DNA from: CBDDLD01 sp965250025
GTDB lineage: Bacteria > Bacteroidota > Bacteroidia > Flavobacteriales > Flavobacteriaceae
Assembly: GCA_965250025.1 (NCBI GenBank)
Contig: OZ252283.1
Span: forward strand, 1,488,001 to 1,552,000
Direction: 5' to 3'
Length of the DNA: 64,000 nt
A program made the translations under genes and the position numbers. Every line of letters starts with the position of its first letter. Position 1 is the stretch's first letter. The notes under the pieces were generated by a model. That model saw nothing but the letters and a program-made list of their open reading frames with translations. It made no database searches and was not told the origin of the DNA. Shown piece by piece: positions 44,052 to 54,889 of the stretch.

Positions 44052-46574
44052 ATGAAAACAAGCCTATTGATCCTAATTCTCCTTTTATGCACCATACAAA
44101 CAGTATGGTCGCAAGAAGGTGATGGTGTGGTGGCTTTTGATTTACCCATAAGAAATTCTCTTGTATTTAATCGTTTTGCAATTAACCCAACCTTTAGTTT
44201 CGTTAGATCTCAAAACCGATATATTACGTTTACTAATAAACGCGAATGGGTACAGTTTGAAAACGCACCAGTAACATTTTTAGGCAGCTACTCAGGCCGT
44301 TTTGCAGAGAATATAGGAGCTGGTGTTGCAGCATTTCAACAGAATTATGGTGTATTGACTACATTTGGGGGCTTATTGAATTTTGCATATAATATTGCAT
44401 TACAAAGTGATAGTAATCTAACCTTTGGATTAAACGTTGGTGCCTACAGTAGTGGTGTTAACACAGGAAATGTAATTACTAACTTTGACGATCCGTCTTT
44501 ACAAAATGTACCCTCGAATCTCCTTTTAACCATAAACCCAGGGATCAATTATGGGACTGAATTCTTAGATTTTGGTATCTCAGTTCAAAATCTTGTGCTT
44601 TATAATTTTGAATCTTCAGAACTCATTGAAGAGGATCCGCAACAAGCCATACAAGCACATGTTATGCATACAGGCTATTTTAATGGTTATGGAATTTTAG
44701 ATAATGCCAAATTCTCAGGGATTCTAATGTCTGAATTCAGATCAGATGAAACGATTATTTCCGGTATTGCAACATTGAATACTCCAAAAGGTATATGGGC
44801 GCAATTAGGTTACAACACACGTTTTGGACTATCTGGTGGGCTGGGCTTGAATATTACCAAAAACATCGCACTGGAATATAATATTGAAAAAGCCATGGGA
44901 GATTTGAATGATTTTGGAATTTCACATGAATTTACTTTGGCATACAGGCTAAGTACAAGAAATAATTATGATTACAATGGAGATGATGAAGTCACTGCCC
45001 TATTTACTAAAAAACGAAGAAAGCCTTCTAAAGTTTCAAAAGAGGAGTTGGCCGGAATTAGAGAACGAGCGGCAGAACGACGTGCGCAGCGCTTAGCAGA
45101 GGAAAAGGCTAAGGAAACTGTTGAAGCCGATGCACAACGTTTAGCAGAACAACAAGCTAAAGAAGCAGCCGAAGCCGAAGCACAACGTTTAGCAAAGCAA
45201 AAAGCTAAAGAAGCTGCTGAAGCCGAAGCACAACGTTTAGCAGAACAACAAGCCAAAGAAGCAGCCGAAGCTGAAGCACAACGTTTAGCAGAGCAAAAAG
45301 CCAAAGAAGCAGCTGAAGCTGAAGCACAACGTTTAGCAGAGCAAAAAGCCAAAGAAGCAGCCGAAGCTGAAGCACAACGTTTAGCAGAACAACAAGCTAA
45401 AGAAGCAGCCGAAGCTGAAGCACAACGTTTAGCAGAGCAAAAAGCCAAAGAAGCAGCCGAAGCCGAAGCACAACGTATAGCAGAACAAAAAGCTAAAGAA
45501 GCAGCCGAAGCCGAAGCACAACGTTTAGCAGAACAAAAAGCTAAAGAAGCAGCTGAAGCCGAAGCACAACGTATAGCAGACCAAAAAGCCAAAGAAGCTG
45601 CCGAAGCCGAAGCACAACGTTTAGCAGAACAACAAGCCAAAAAAGCTGCCGAAGCTGAAGAAGTCAAAGAAAAAGCTTTAGAAGAAGCAATTACAAATCC
45701 TAAAGATGCTATTGGGAAATCCATACTGGAATTGACTCAAGCTACAGCAATTTCTAGCGATCAACAAAATAAGCTTTTACAAGAGTTTAAAGATATCATT
45801 GAAATTAAGGATAAGGATCTTAAAGATTTAAAAGAAGAGAACGATTTAAGTGATCAAGGTATTGCTGTAACACCAAAACCATTTAAGAGTGTCACTGCAG
45901 AAAATAATAAGCTAAACGCTATTAAATCTGATTTGGATGAAGTTATTGAAGAACGCGGTAAAAAAATCGAAGAACTACAAACACTTTATGATGAACGTAC
46001 CAGATTTGAAACTATAGAATTGGATGAAGTTACGCTCTTCTACAAGAAAAAGATCAAGCGATTAAAAGAAGAGCAGTTAAAAGCTAAAGAAACGAGACAA
46101 CAACTTGATACAAAGTTAGAAGCTATTAGAATTGCTACTGAATTTGAAAAAAGACGCCGTATAAAGCGTGCCGAATACGATAATGATAAAGACAGATATG
46201 AGCAAGACAGAGCTGCTCTGGAAACTATAAAGCAAACCACGTCCACAGGAAATAGTGTTTTAACCTCTGAAGATTTTGATTTTGGAGAAGATAGAAGTAA
46301 TAACATTCAGATCTTAAAGGGTATTGAGAATGTGGAGAATGGTTATTACCTAATTATAGCAGTACATAGTGAAGTCAGCAAAAGAAATGATTTTGTAACT
46401 AAAGTTGTAGCCTCAGGACGCTCAGATGTGGATTTCTTTTTCGATGTAAATACCAGTAAGTATTACATCTACTATGATAAGTTTGATACTATTGAAGAAG
46501 CCAATAGAGCTATGGAAGCCAAAGGCAATAGACCGTATAATATAAAAATGTCCCTCGTGAAAATAGAAAATTAA
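44052..46574 (+). CDS. sprD: SprD-like: PorP/SprF-type barrel, TolA-like helix and SPOR-like tail
   Basis: 840 aa. After a signal peptide (ending VWSQ), residues about 25-310 resemble a PorP/SprF outer-membrane barrel (NRFAINPTFSFVRSQNRY; NIGAGVAAFQQNYG). Residues 345-536 are a tandem array of twelve 16-residue units (AQRLAEQKAKEAAEAE), a long charged single helix of TolA type that could span the periplasm. Then a coiled coil (about 550-740), and from about 763 a SPOR-like domain (GYYLIIAVHSEVSKRNDFVTKV; YYIYYDKFDTIEEANRA) expected to bind peptidoglycan. This would tether the secretion barrel to the wall. The order sprC, sprD, sprB, sprF supports the name. Translationally coupled to sprC. Confidence 0.82.
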   Translation: MKTSLLILILLLCTIQTVWSQEGDGVVAFDLPIRNSLVFNRFAINPTFSFVRSQNRYITFTNKREWVQFENAPVTFLGSYSGRFAENIGAGVAAFQQNYGVLTTFGGLLNFAYNIALQSDSNLTFGLNVGAYSSGVNTGNVITNFDDPSLQNVPSNLLLTINPGINYGTEFLDFGISVQNLVLYNFESSELIEEDPQQAIQAHVMHTGYFNGYGILDNAKFSGILMSEFRSDETIISGIATLNTPKGIWAQLGYNTRFGLSGGLGLNITKNIALEYNIEKAMGDLNDFGISHEFTLAYRLSTRNNYDYNGDDEVTALFTKKRRKPSKVSKEELAGIRERAAERRAQRLAEEKAKETVEADAQRLAEQQAKEAAEAEAQRLAKQKAKEAAEAEAQRLAEQQAKEAAEAEAQRLAEQKAKEAAEAEAQRLAEQKAKEAAEAEAQRLAEQQAKEAAEAEAQRLAEQKAKEAAEAEAQRIAEQKAKEAAEAEAQRLAEQKAKEAAEAEAQRIADQKAKEAAEAEAQRLAEQQAKKAAEAEEVKEKALEEAITNPKDAIGKSILELTQATAISSDQQNKLLQEFKDIIEIKDKDLKDLKEENDLSDQGIAVTPKPFKSVTAENNKLNAIKSDLDEVIEERGKKIEELQTLYDERTRFETIELDEVTLFYKKKIKRLKEEQLKAKETRQQLDTKLEAIRIATEFEKRRRIKRAEYDNDKDRYEQDRAALETIKQTTSTGNSVLTSEDFDFGEDRSNNIQILKGIENVENGYYLIIAVHSEVSKRNDFVTKVVASGRSDVDFFFDVNTSKYYIYYDKFDTIEEANRAMEAKGNRPYNIKMSLVKIEN
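45084..45659 (+). repeat. Minisatellite, 12 x 48 bp, inside sprD
   Basis: Twelve in-frame 48-bp units without indels, each coding for 16 residues of the form AQRLAEQKAKEAAEAE with substitutions mainly at Lys/Gln, Leu/Ile and Asp/Glu positions. Unit 1 starts at 45084 and unit 12 ends at 45659. Synonymous codons (GAA/GAG; CAA/CAG; GCC/GCT) vary between units, so it has persisted rather than just expanded. Likely prone to length change by recombination, changing the helix by about 24 angstroms per unit without frameshift. Confidence 0.9.
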
Positions 46575-46640
46575 AATAAGTTAAGCCGTTTTTCATTTTT
46601 TCATCGCCCCTGAGATAATGAGAAAGTAAAATTAAGTACC

Positions 46641-49600
46641 ATGAAAAAACCTACGTTTTCAAGAGTCATAATTGTTGTACTTGCGATAAGCTTCAGCCTG
46701 CTATCGTATGCACAAAATTATGTGCCATTCACACCAAGATTTGATCAGGATTTGAAAGGGGATATTGTATTGATTGGTAATAATATCCTGGGACCAGATA
46801 ATAACGCTTTTAATGACGTTAGTGTATATAACCACAATGTAGATATGCGTTATATTGATATTGACAGTGATGCTACAACATTTAGTTCATCTAGTGCAGA
46901 TTTAGAAATACCAAACCCAAACTGTTACCGAATCATTTACGCAGGACTCTATTGGGGTGCTGTAAATCCTGGAGATGAACCAATTACAGAAGTGAAATTC
47001 AGAGGTCCTGTAGGTGGGTATAATGACATTACAGGAACCGTTATTTTTGATGCTAACGGCACTACTGTTGATGGAGGTGATAGTTTTTCATACGCTTGTT
47101 TTGCAGACGTTACTAATATTGTAACAAGTTTTGGAACAGGAGTGGATTTAGGAACCTACACCGTAGCAAATGTCTCTTCAGCCGAAGGAGAAACAGCGAC
47201 TTTTAATCCATATAATGGTACCGGTCAATCTGCCGGATGGTCACTTTTTATTGTATATGAAGATCCTACGCTGCCTGGTAAATCAATTACAAGTTTCGAT
47301 GGATTCAGTGCCATCAGTGTACCGGGAAGTAATCCAACATTAGATGTGCCTGTCAGTGGATTTAGAACCGTCCCTGCTCCTGCTCCGGTAAGAGCTAATT
47401 TTGCCTTTGCAACATTAGAAGGTGATAGTCCTATTCTAGGGGATCGTTTAAGGTTAAATGGTGTAAGCTTATCTACTACAGACAGACCGGTAGCCAATTT
47501 CTTTAACAGCTCAGTGACACAACTCGATGCCACACCGGTAAACAATCGTGTACCCAATAGTGCCAATACTTTAGGTTTTGATACTGGTATCATTGCAGTT
47601 CCGAATCCGAGTAATTCCGTAATAGCCAACGATGCTACATCGGGAACTATCAGGTTAGAAACCAGCGGAGACACCTATTTTCCATATTTCTTTGCATTTG
47701 CTGTAGAAATTATAGAGCCGAATATTGTACTAACAAAAATCGTAGAAGACGATTCTGGAAACGATATAGGCGGTCAGTTGGTAAACTTGGGTGCGCCTCT
47801 GAATTATGTGATTGGCTTTCAGAATACAGGAAATGATAATGCTACCAATTTTCAGATCAGAGATGTGCTTCCCATTAACATTATCTATAACCATCCGGAA
47901 GACTTAATCTTACCTCCGGGTGTTACTGTATCTAGCTACGATCCAGTCACACGAGAATTGATCTTCAATATTGATAATTCTTTGGTTGAAGAGAACGATC
48001 CGGTTTATGAAATTAGAATTGAAGTACAAGTTGTTGACAGTTGTGGCGAATTGGCAGATGCCTGTTCCAATATTATAAACAATCAGGCTTTTGCTACTTA
48101 TAACGGATTCTTTAACCCTACGTTTCAGATCACAGACGACCCAAGTATCAATAGCAATACAGGATGTTTGCTAGTTCCTCAGGCAACAAATTTCTTAGCT
48201 GACCTAGATTGTGAGTTTAGAGAAGAAATTGTACTGTGCGGTGATAGTGTTGAATTGACTGCTGCAAACGGTTACGACTCCTATACTTGGTCTACCAGTC
48301 CAACAGGAACACCAGTTATAGGTAATACGCAAACCATTACAGTAACCTCAACCGGAACTTATTATTCCTTTAATAATGCCATAGCACCCTGCCAATCTAT
48401 TGAACAAATATATGATGTGCAGTTATTTGGAGGAACTATTGAAAACCCTGTAATTCCTTATGCTGATGAAGTGGTCACCTGCCCTAACGATGGTAAACTA
48501 TTACCAAATATATTTTTATGCGGTGCCGAAGATTCCAGGTTTATTCAAACCAATATAGCCAGTGCAACATCCATTATATGGGAACAATTGGACGAAACAA
48601 GTTGTCCGGCCGTATCGGATCCTGATTGTGCCAATGAAAATGATACCTGTACATGGAACGAAGTGGCTACAGGTCCGGATTTTTTAGCCAATACTTCAGG
48701 GCAATTTAGATTAACCATTAACTATGAAGGTGGTTGTTTTGTACAGTTCTACTTTAACGTCTATCAGAATATTTTAAATGCCGATGTGATCGCTAAAGAT
48801 ATCATCTGTACAACACCGGGAAGCATTACGGTTATCAATGTACCTTCCGGTTATGAGTATAGCTTGGACGGTACTAACTATCAAACCAGTAATCTGTTTA
48901 CGGTAACAACACCCGGAACATATACGGTTTATATCAGGCAAGTGGGTATACCAACCAATCCATGTGTGTTTACGGTACCGGATGTATTAATAAGAGATCG
49001 CGACTTTAGTGTTTCAACAACTGTTTTACAGCCACTTTGTTTTGGTGATAAAGGTAGTATACAGTTGGCTGCTAATGATGTGGATCCACAATATACGTTC
49101 ACTATAGAAGAAAGTGGTACAGTTATTAATACCGTTGGTCCTATTGTAGAAAACACATATAGTTTTGAAAATTTAAACCTCGGAACCTACACAGCTACCG
49201 TTGAAACTGAGAATGGGTGTTTCCATACCGAAACGATCACAATTACAGAACCACCTTTATTAACAGTAACAGCTGCGATCACAGCTCCTTTAACTTGTAA
49301 TGATGGTGAGATTACAATCTATGCTGAAGGTGGTACACCACCCTACTTCTATTTTGTAAACAGTACAACAGATTTTCAAACCGTACCTGAAATTACGGTA
49401 ACTGCACCGGGAACTTTTGATATTACAGTTGTAGATGCCAACAATTGTAGTGCCAGTACAACCATAACGATAGATACCATACCACAGCCAGAATTCACAG
49501 TCGACACCACAGATATTTTATGTGGCGGAACCGGTGATACCGGAACAATTACAGTTAACGTTACTAATCCTAATGGCAACAGTATTATGTATAGTATTGA

Positions 49601-52600
49601 TGGTGGCGGGTCATTTGTTAACTCGTCAGTATTTACCGGACTAGTCGCAGGAGATTATGATGTGGTTTTACAATATACCTCCGGGAGTTCAGTATGTACA
49701 ACAGCACCACAAACGGTTACCATCATTGAAAATATTGCCGTATCAGGAACAGCTGAGCTTTCCACAGCATACACCTGTAACGGTACAGCAACCATTACAG
49801 TAACCGGAGTTACAGGAGGCGACCCACCTTATGAATACAGTATTGATGGTATTAGTTTTCAAACCAGTAATGTATTTACCGGATTAACACAAGGTGTTTA
49901 TACCATTACCATTAGAGACGATAATGATTGTACATCAATAACCAATCAGGTAGTGATAGATGCTTTAGATCCACCGACAGATATGGTGTTTTCCAATTCA
50001 CCAATAACCTGTCCGACAAACACAAGCGATGTTACTATTACCAGTGTAACAGGAGGAACAGGTATACTGGAGTATCAAATTATTGCACCGGCTTCTGCAG
50101 CCACAGCCTATCAAACATCAAATGTATTTACCGGATTAGTTCCAGATACTTACACATTTCAGGTAAGGGATGAAAATGATTGTACTTACAACGAATCTTA
50201 CACTATTGCTCCTATTCCGGTGCCAACACTAAGTGTTGTACTAAATGAAGGTTTAGATTGTACTGCAACACCAGATGCCCAATTTACAGGCACGGTTACA
50301 GGGACAGCACCATACACACATGCCGTTTCAATCAATGGGGGTGCATATACCAATTTAGGTGCAGCAGCAGCGACATTTACCTACAGTACATCAACGGCAG
50401 GGACATATCAATTTCAAATTACAGATGCCAACGGTTGTACTGCCGAGTCTTCTGTGATTACCGTTAATCCAATAACACCACCGGCACTAAGTGCTGTAGT
50501 GCAGACCCAACCTATTTTATGTCATGGGGATGCTAATGGTGCCATAACTATTACCATTGATACTTCTGTAGGCACACCACCATTTACTATCAATGTTACT
50601 AACGATACCACAGGAACAAATTATGGTACACAAACGTCAGGTTTACCTGCCGGTACGTATACGGTAAGTATTACCGATGCAAATTCGTGTACAACCAACG
50701 AGACCATAACAATCAATGAGCCGGATGCTATAGTCGTAGCTCATAGTTCAGTTGATATTACCTGTGGACCGGGAGGTGTATCTCAAGGGTCAGTTATAGT
50801 AGATTCAGTCACTGGTGGTACAGCGCCTTATAACTACTTTGTAACAGGAACGAACGGCTACAGCAATTCAGAACTTAATACTACGGGTTCTACATCTGTT
50901 AGCTTTGATGTTGTGGATTTTGGACTATATGAAATTAATGTTGTGGACGCTAATGGTTGTTCAGTATTAGTTCAGGATGTATTGGTAGCCTCACCTCCAA
51001 CCGATTTAGATATCAATGTGGTTACTACAGTAGATTGTAGTACAGGCGGAGAGGCTGTTGTAAGTATAGGTTCAACATTAACAAGTGCAGGACCATTCTT
51101 TTTCAGTATTTATCAAGGCCCTATTTCGGTCTATCCAAACCCGCCGGGATCATGGATACCTGAAGATGCTCCGGGCAGTCAATCAGCAACATTTACAGGG
51201 TTGACACCTGGTGTTACATATACATTTATTGTATACGATCAATCCACAAACTGTAGCTATTATGAACCGGCAACAGCCCCGGTTCCAACAAATTCGACAT
51301 TAACGGCTACAGCAGTAAGTACAAATAATATCACTTGTACAGGCAGTGCTGATGGTAATGTGTCATTTACCATTAATAGTGTTTATGGCACACCCGTAGA
51401 CGTCAACTATGAAATATTCGATTCGTTGAGTCTGATTTCAACAGGTGTATCAGGAACAGGCACTGTAAATGCCAATGGATCACTGACAATAACAGATTTA
51501 GGGCCACTACCTTTTGGTAATTATTATGTTTCAATTAGTGAAACTTCAGGTCCAAATGCGGGATGTGGTATTGTAACCTTACCATTTAACATTACAGAAT
51601 CTGCAATTTTATTAGATCTGGCTGTCTCTGTAGATCAAAATGCAAATTGTAACCCAAATTCCGGGCAAATAAGTGCTGTGGCACAAAACGGAACACCACC
51701 ATACCAGTATCAGATTACAACCACACCTACTGCCCCACTTCCTACAGATGCAGGTTGGGCTTCAGCAAGTGTATTTAACGTTGATGCCGGTAGTTATTAC
51801 ATTCATGTTTTAGATGCTTACGGATGTGTCATTTCTAGTACAGAAACCATAGTAGATTTAGATGCTTCACCGGTAATTTCTGCAACCTTGGACAACCCAT
51901 GTATAGTTACTGATGGCGATTATGAAATCAGTATCACATTAGATGTACCGGGAACTGCACCATATAGTTATAGTATTGATGGCGGTGCGTTTCAAGTGCA
52001 AACCGCACCGTTTACCATTGGCAATCTGTTTGCTGGGACACATACTATTGAAATACAAGATGCTAACGGTTGTGGGAATTTGATCGCGGTTAATATTGCT
52101 GAGCCTATTGATGTTAGTGCTGACGCTACTTCGCTGCCTTCATGTAATAATGACGACGGCCAAATCACAGTGACTGGAGCTGGAGGCTCAGGATCGTATG
52201 CTTATAGTATTTCACCAAACCCGGCAACTGTAAGTTTAACCGGAACGACATTCTCTGGTGTACCATCTGGAATTTACACCATTACAATTACCGATACGGT
52301 ATTATCTTGTACAGCTGAAACTACAATTTCAGTAGCAGAAGCCGTTATCCCTACATTTAGTTTAACATCAACAGCTGTAACTTGTTATGGCGATAATAGC
52401 GGCACTTTCGATATTAATATCATCAATTACACCGGAACTTATACTTACGAAGTGTTTGATGATCTGGGGACTTCAGTGACAGGTGCTGTTGCAGCTAATA
52501 CAACAACAAACCCATTAACGGTAACCGGAATGCAATCGGGCGTTTATTCTGTTGTGATTACTGAAACCGATTTTCCATTCTGTTCCAATACAGGCAGTCT

Positions 52601-54863
52601 GGTTATTGCTTCACCCACAGAAGTATTAACATTAGTACTTTCCGAAACCTCAAATGTAACTTGTAATAATAACCAGGGTACAATTATAGCTACAGCCGAA
52701 GGTGGCTGGGGAGGTTATCAATACGAGCTTACTGGAGATGCTACAGTACCATATTCAAGTAACAACACCTTTACCGATTTATCTGCAGGAACATATACTG
52801 TTAATGTCATAGACAGTGAGGGTTGTGTGGTTTCAGAAACCATCATACTTGAGGAACCAACACCTATAACAGCAACATTCACCCCTAGTACAACAACGTT
52901 ATCTTGTTTTGGTGATCAAGACGCCAGTATTACTGTAACTACAGTATCGGGAGGCCAAGGCAGTAACTATACTTATACTTTAAATCAAATATTACCAATA
53001 GCGAGTGCATCCGGACCACAAACGTCTAATACCTTTAATGATTTAGGTGCCGGTACTTATAATGTGGTAATCAGAGATGGCTTTGATTGTGAAATGACCT
53101 CTTTAGATATTGTAATTGCTGAACCTACATTGTTAGAAGTTGATCTGATCAGAGCATCAACTCAAACCTGCTTGACCGAGTCCACATTAACGTTAAGTGC
53201 TTCTGGTGGTACAGCACCATATGAGTATAGTGACTCAGATACATTCACAACTGTTCTAGGTAGTTTTACAACTGCTGCAACCTTCTCAGTGCCAGATGGA
53301 ACTTACATGTATTATGTGAGAGATGCTAATGGTTGTATTTCTAATATCTCGAATGAAATAACGATTGATCCATTACCTGAGTTAGTGATTAATTTAGAAT
53401 CTGATAACCCAACCATTAATTGTGCCGGTGATAATAACGGATCGATATTAGCCACAGCACAAGGCGGATTAGGAGATTATGTATATACGCTTCAGGATGA
53501 AAATGGCAATCCCATTACTGCAATACAAAATACACCGGGGTATTTTACGGAATTGGTTGCAGGCGATTATAGAGTTATGGTTGAGAGTGACGATTGTAAT
53601 GTAACGTCTGCAACTATAAGCATTACGGAACCTGCGACGCAATTAGAGGCGAACATTGCAGTGAATGATGTGACTTGTGCTGGTAATGAGGATGGTTCTG
53701 TAGTGATTACAGCTACAGGAGGTACAGGAATAATAAAGTATGCCATTTCACCACAATTGAATCAATTTTTTGAAACCAATACTTTTGAGCATTTAGCACC
53801 TGGTGACTATGATATTATTGTTCAGGATGCCTTAGGTTGTTATTTAACGTTCAGCGTTACAATTAATGACCCTGAGATCGTTATCCTTTCCATTGTTCCC
53901 GATTCATTATTCGCAGAAACTTGTGAAGGCGATTCCGATGGTGAGTTTAGTATTGATATTTCCGGAGGTAATTTGCCTTATAGTGTGAGTTTAGACAACT
54001 ATGACGGACCATACACCGTTGGCGGACCAACACAAACAGAATTTGATTTTACCAATCTTGGAGGTGGCGATCATATTGTCTATGTAAGAGATGCTGAAGG
54101 CTGCGAATCGGTATGGAACATTACCTTCCCCGAATCTGTAAGCTTTAATCCGGAATTAGAAATTGAAGCCGTATGTGATAATAATGCGCTGAGTAATGTT
54201 GTTACAGTGACCATTGGGGATGAAGACAATGTAGATGTGGCAGACTTGGATTATGCTCTAAATGGTGGGGCTTACCAATTGAGTAATGTATTTACGGATG
54301 TTCCTGTTGGTACTGACCATTATATTAGTGTAAGACATAGTAATGGCTGTATCCAAACCACTGAATTCTTTAATATTGAAGGGTTTGATCCTGTAACGCT
54401 AACACTTACCGAAGGTGAACTTAATGAATTTATTGCCAATGCTTCTGGAGGTACGGGAATATATGAATTTACCATGAATGGCGAATATTATGGTGATACC
54501 AACAGTTTTATCATCACCGAGTCAGGTGTTTACACTGTAATTGTTACGGATGCTAATGGTTGTACTGCAGAGGCTCAGATAGAACTTGAATTTATAGACA
54601 TCTGTATTCCAAATTGGTTTACACCAAATGGCGATGGACAATACGACACCTGGGCACCAGGTTGTACAGAAAATTACCCAAATCTAACCTTCGATATTTT
54701 TGATCGCTATGGACGTAAAGTAGCCACCTATCATGTTGGAGAGGTATGGGATGGGAAATATAATGGTAACGAATTGCCAACCGGAGATTACTGGTTTGTA
54801 GTGAATACCAATGACCCCAATGTAGATAGAGAATTTGTTGGACACTTTACCCTATACCGATAA
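46641..54863 (+). CDS. sprB: SprB-like gliding adhesin
   Basis: 2740 aa. Signal peptide (ending LLSYAQ), an N-terminal beta domain (to about 345) and a DUF11-like unit (about 360-500), then roughly twenty SprB-type repeats of 80-110 residues, each with a GTITV/TGTPPY/TGL.AGTYTV-like core and paired cysteines. The C-terminus (from about 2655) is a CHU_C type B sorting domain (NWFTPNGDGQYDTWAP; DRYGRKVATY; GDYWFVV). SprB is the mobile surface adhesin of flavobacterial gliding. The F. johnsoniae protein has about 6500 aa, so this one is well under half that. Followed 26 bp later by sprF, its dedicated secretion partner. Confidence 0.9.
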   Translation: MKKPTFSRVIIVVLAISFSLLSYAQNYVPFTPRFDQDLKGDIVLIGNNILGPDNNAFNDVSVYNHNVDMRYIDIDSDATTFSSSSADLEIPNPNCYRIIYAGLYWGAVNPGDEPITEVKFRGPVGGYNDITGTVIFDANGTTVDGGDSFSYACFADVTNIVTSFGTGVDLGTYTVANVSSAEGETATFNPYNGTGQSAGWSLFIVYEDPTLPGKSITSFDGFSAISVPGSNPTLDVPVSGFRTVPAPAPVRANFAFATLEGDSPILGDRLRLNGVSLSTTDRPVANFFNSSVTQLDATPVNNRVPNSANTLGFDTGIIAVPNPSNSVIANDATSGTIRLETSGDTYFPYFFAFAVEIIEPNIVLTKIVEDDSGNDIGGQLVNLGAPLNYVIGFQNTGNDNATNFQIRDVLPINIIYNHPEDLILPPGVTVSSYDPVTRELIFNIDNSLVEENDPVYEIRIEVQVVDSCGELADACSNIINNQAFATYNGFFNPTFQITDDPSINSNTGCLLVPQATNFLADLDCEFREEIVLCGDSVELTAANGYDSYTWSTSPTGTPVIGNTQTITVTSTGTYYSFNNAIAPCQSIEQIYDVQLFGGTIENPVIPYADEVVTCPNDGKLLPNIFLCGAEDSRFIQTNIASATSIIWEQLDETSCPAVSDPDCANENDTCTWNEVATGPDFLANTSGQFRLTINYEGGCFVQFYFNVYQNILNADVIAKDIICTTPGSITVINVPSGYEYSLDGTNYQTSNLFTVTTPGTYTVYIRQVGIPTNPCVFTVPDVLIRDRDFSVSTTVLQPLCFGDKGSIQLAANDVDPQYTFTIEESGTVINTVGPIVENTYSFENLNLGTYTATVETENGCFHTETITITEPPLLTVTAAITAPLTCNDGEITIYAEGGTPPYFYFVNSTTDFQTVPEITVTAPGTFDITVVDANNCSASTTITIDTIPQPEFTVDTTDILCGGTGDTGTITVNVTNPNGNSIMYSIDGGGSFVNSSVFTGLVAGDYDVVLQYTSGSSVCTTAPQTVTIIENIAVSGTAELSTAYTCNGTATITVTGVTGGDPPYEYSIDGISFQTSNVFTGLTQGVYTITIRDDNDCTSITNQVVIDALDPPTDMVFSNSPITCPTNTSDVTITSVTGGTGILEYQIIAPASAATAYQTSNVFTGLVPDTYTFQVRDENDCTYNESYTIAPIPVPTLSVVLNEGLDCTATPDAQFTGTVTGTAPYTHAVSINGGAYTNLGAAAATFTYSTSTAGTYQFQITDANGCTAESSVITVNPITPPALSAVVQTQPILCHGDANGAITITIDTSVGTPPFTINVTNDTTGTNYGTQTSGLPAGTYTVSITDANSCTTNETITINEPDAIVVAHSSVDITCGPGGVSQGSVIVDSVTGGTAPYNYFVTGTNGYSNSELNTTGSTSVSFDVVDFGLYEINVVDANGCSVLVQDVLVASPPTDLDINVVTTVDCSTGGEAVVSIGSTLTSAGPFFFSIYQGPISVYPNPPGSWIPEDAPGSQSATFTGLTPGVTYTFIVYDQSTNCSYYEPATAPVPTNSTLTATAVSTNNITCTGSADGNVSFTINSVYGTPVDVNYEIFDSLSLISTGVSGTGTVNANGSLTITDLGPLPFGNYYVSISETSGPNAGCGIVTLPFNITESAILLDLAVSVDQNANCNPNSGQISAVAQNGTPPYQYQITTTPTAPLPTDAGWASASVFNVDAGSYYIHVLDAYGCVISSTETIVDLDASPVISATLDNPCIVTDGDYEISITLDVPGTAPYSYSIDGGAFQVQTAPFTIGNLFAGTHTIEIQDANGCGNLIAVNIAEPIDVSADATSLPSCNNDDGQITVTGAGGSGSYAYSISPNPATVSLTGTTFSGVPSGIYTITITDTVLSCTAETTISVAEAVIPTFSLTSTAVTCYGDNSGTFDINIINYTGTYTYEVFDDLGTSVTGAVAANTTTNPLTVTGMQSGVYSVVITETDFPFCSNTGSLVIASPTEVLTLVLSETSNVTCNNNQGTIIATAEGGWGGYQYELTGDATVPYSSNNTFTDLSAGTYTVNVIDSEGCVVSETIILEEPTPITATFTPSTTTLSCFGDQDASITVTTVSGGQGSNYTYTLNQILPIASASGPQTSNTFNDLGAGTYNVVIRDGFDCEMTSLDIVIAEPTLLEVDLIRASTQTCLTESTLTLSASGGTAPYEYSDSDTFTTVLGSFTTAATFSVPDGTYMYYVRDANGCISNISNEITIDPLPELVINLESDNPTINCAGDNNGSILATAQGGLGDYVYTLQDENGNPITAIQNTPGYFTELVAGDYRVMVESDDCNVTSATISITEPATQLEANIAVNDVTCAGNEDGSVVITATGGTGIIKYAISPQLNQFFETNTFEHLAPGDYDIIVQDALGCYLTFSVTINDPEIVILSIVPDSLFAETCEGDSDGEFSIDISGGNLPYSVSLDNYDGPYTVGGPTQTEFDFTNLGGGDHIVYVRDAEGCESVWNITFPESVSFNPELEIEAVCDNNALSNVVTVTIGDEDNVDVADLDYALNGGAYQLSNVFTDVPVGTDHYISVRHSNGCIQTTEFFNIEGFDPVTLTLTEGELNEFIANASGGTGIYEFTMNGEYYGDTNSFIITESGVYTVIVTDANGCTAEAQIELEFIDICIPNWFTPNGDGQYDTWAPGCTENYPNLTFDIFDRYGRKVATYHVGEVWDGKYNGNELPTGDYWFVVNTNDPNVDREFVGHFTLYR

Positions 54864-54889
54864 TCTAAATGGACTGAACTAAACCTACT

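Noticed and set aside
44972..45724. 250-codon minus-strand ORF opposite the sprD repeat
   Set aside because: Its Ala/Ser/Cys repeats are the exact antisense of the 48-bp units; the plus strand is clearly the coding one.
47225..47674. 149-codon minus-strand ORF inside sprB
   Set aside because: Low-complexity shadow of the repeat-rich sprB sense strand.
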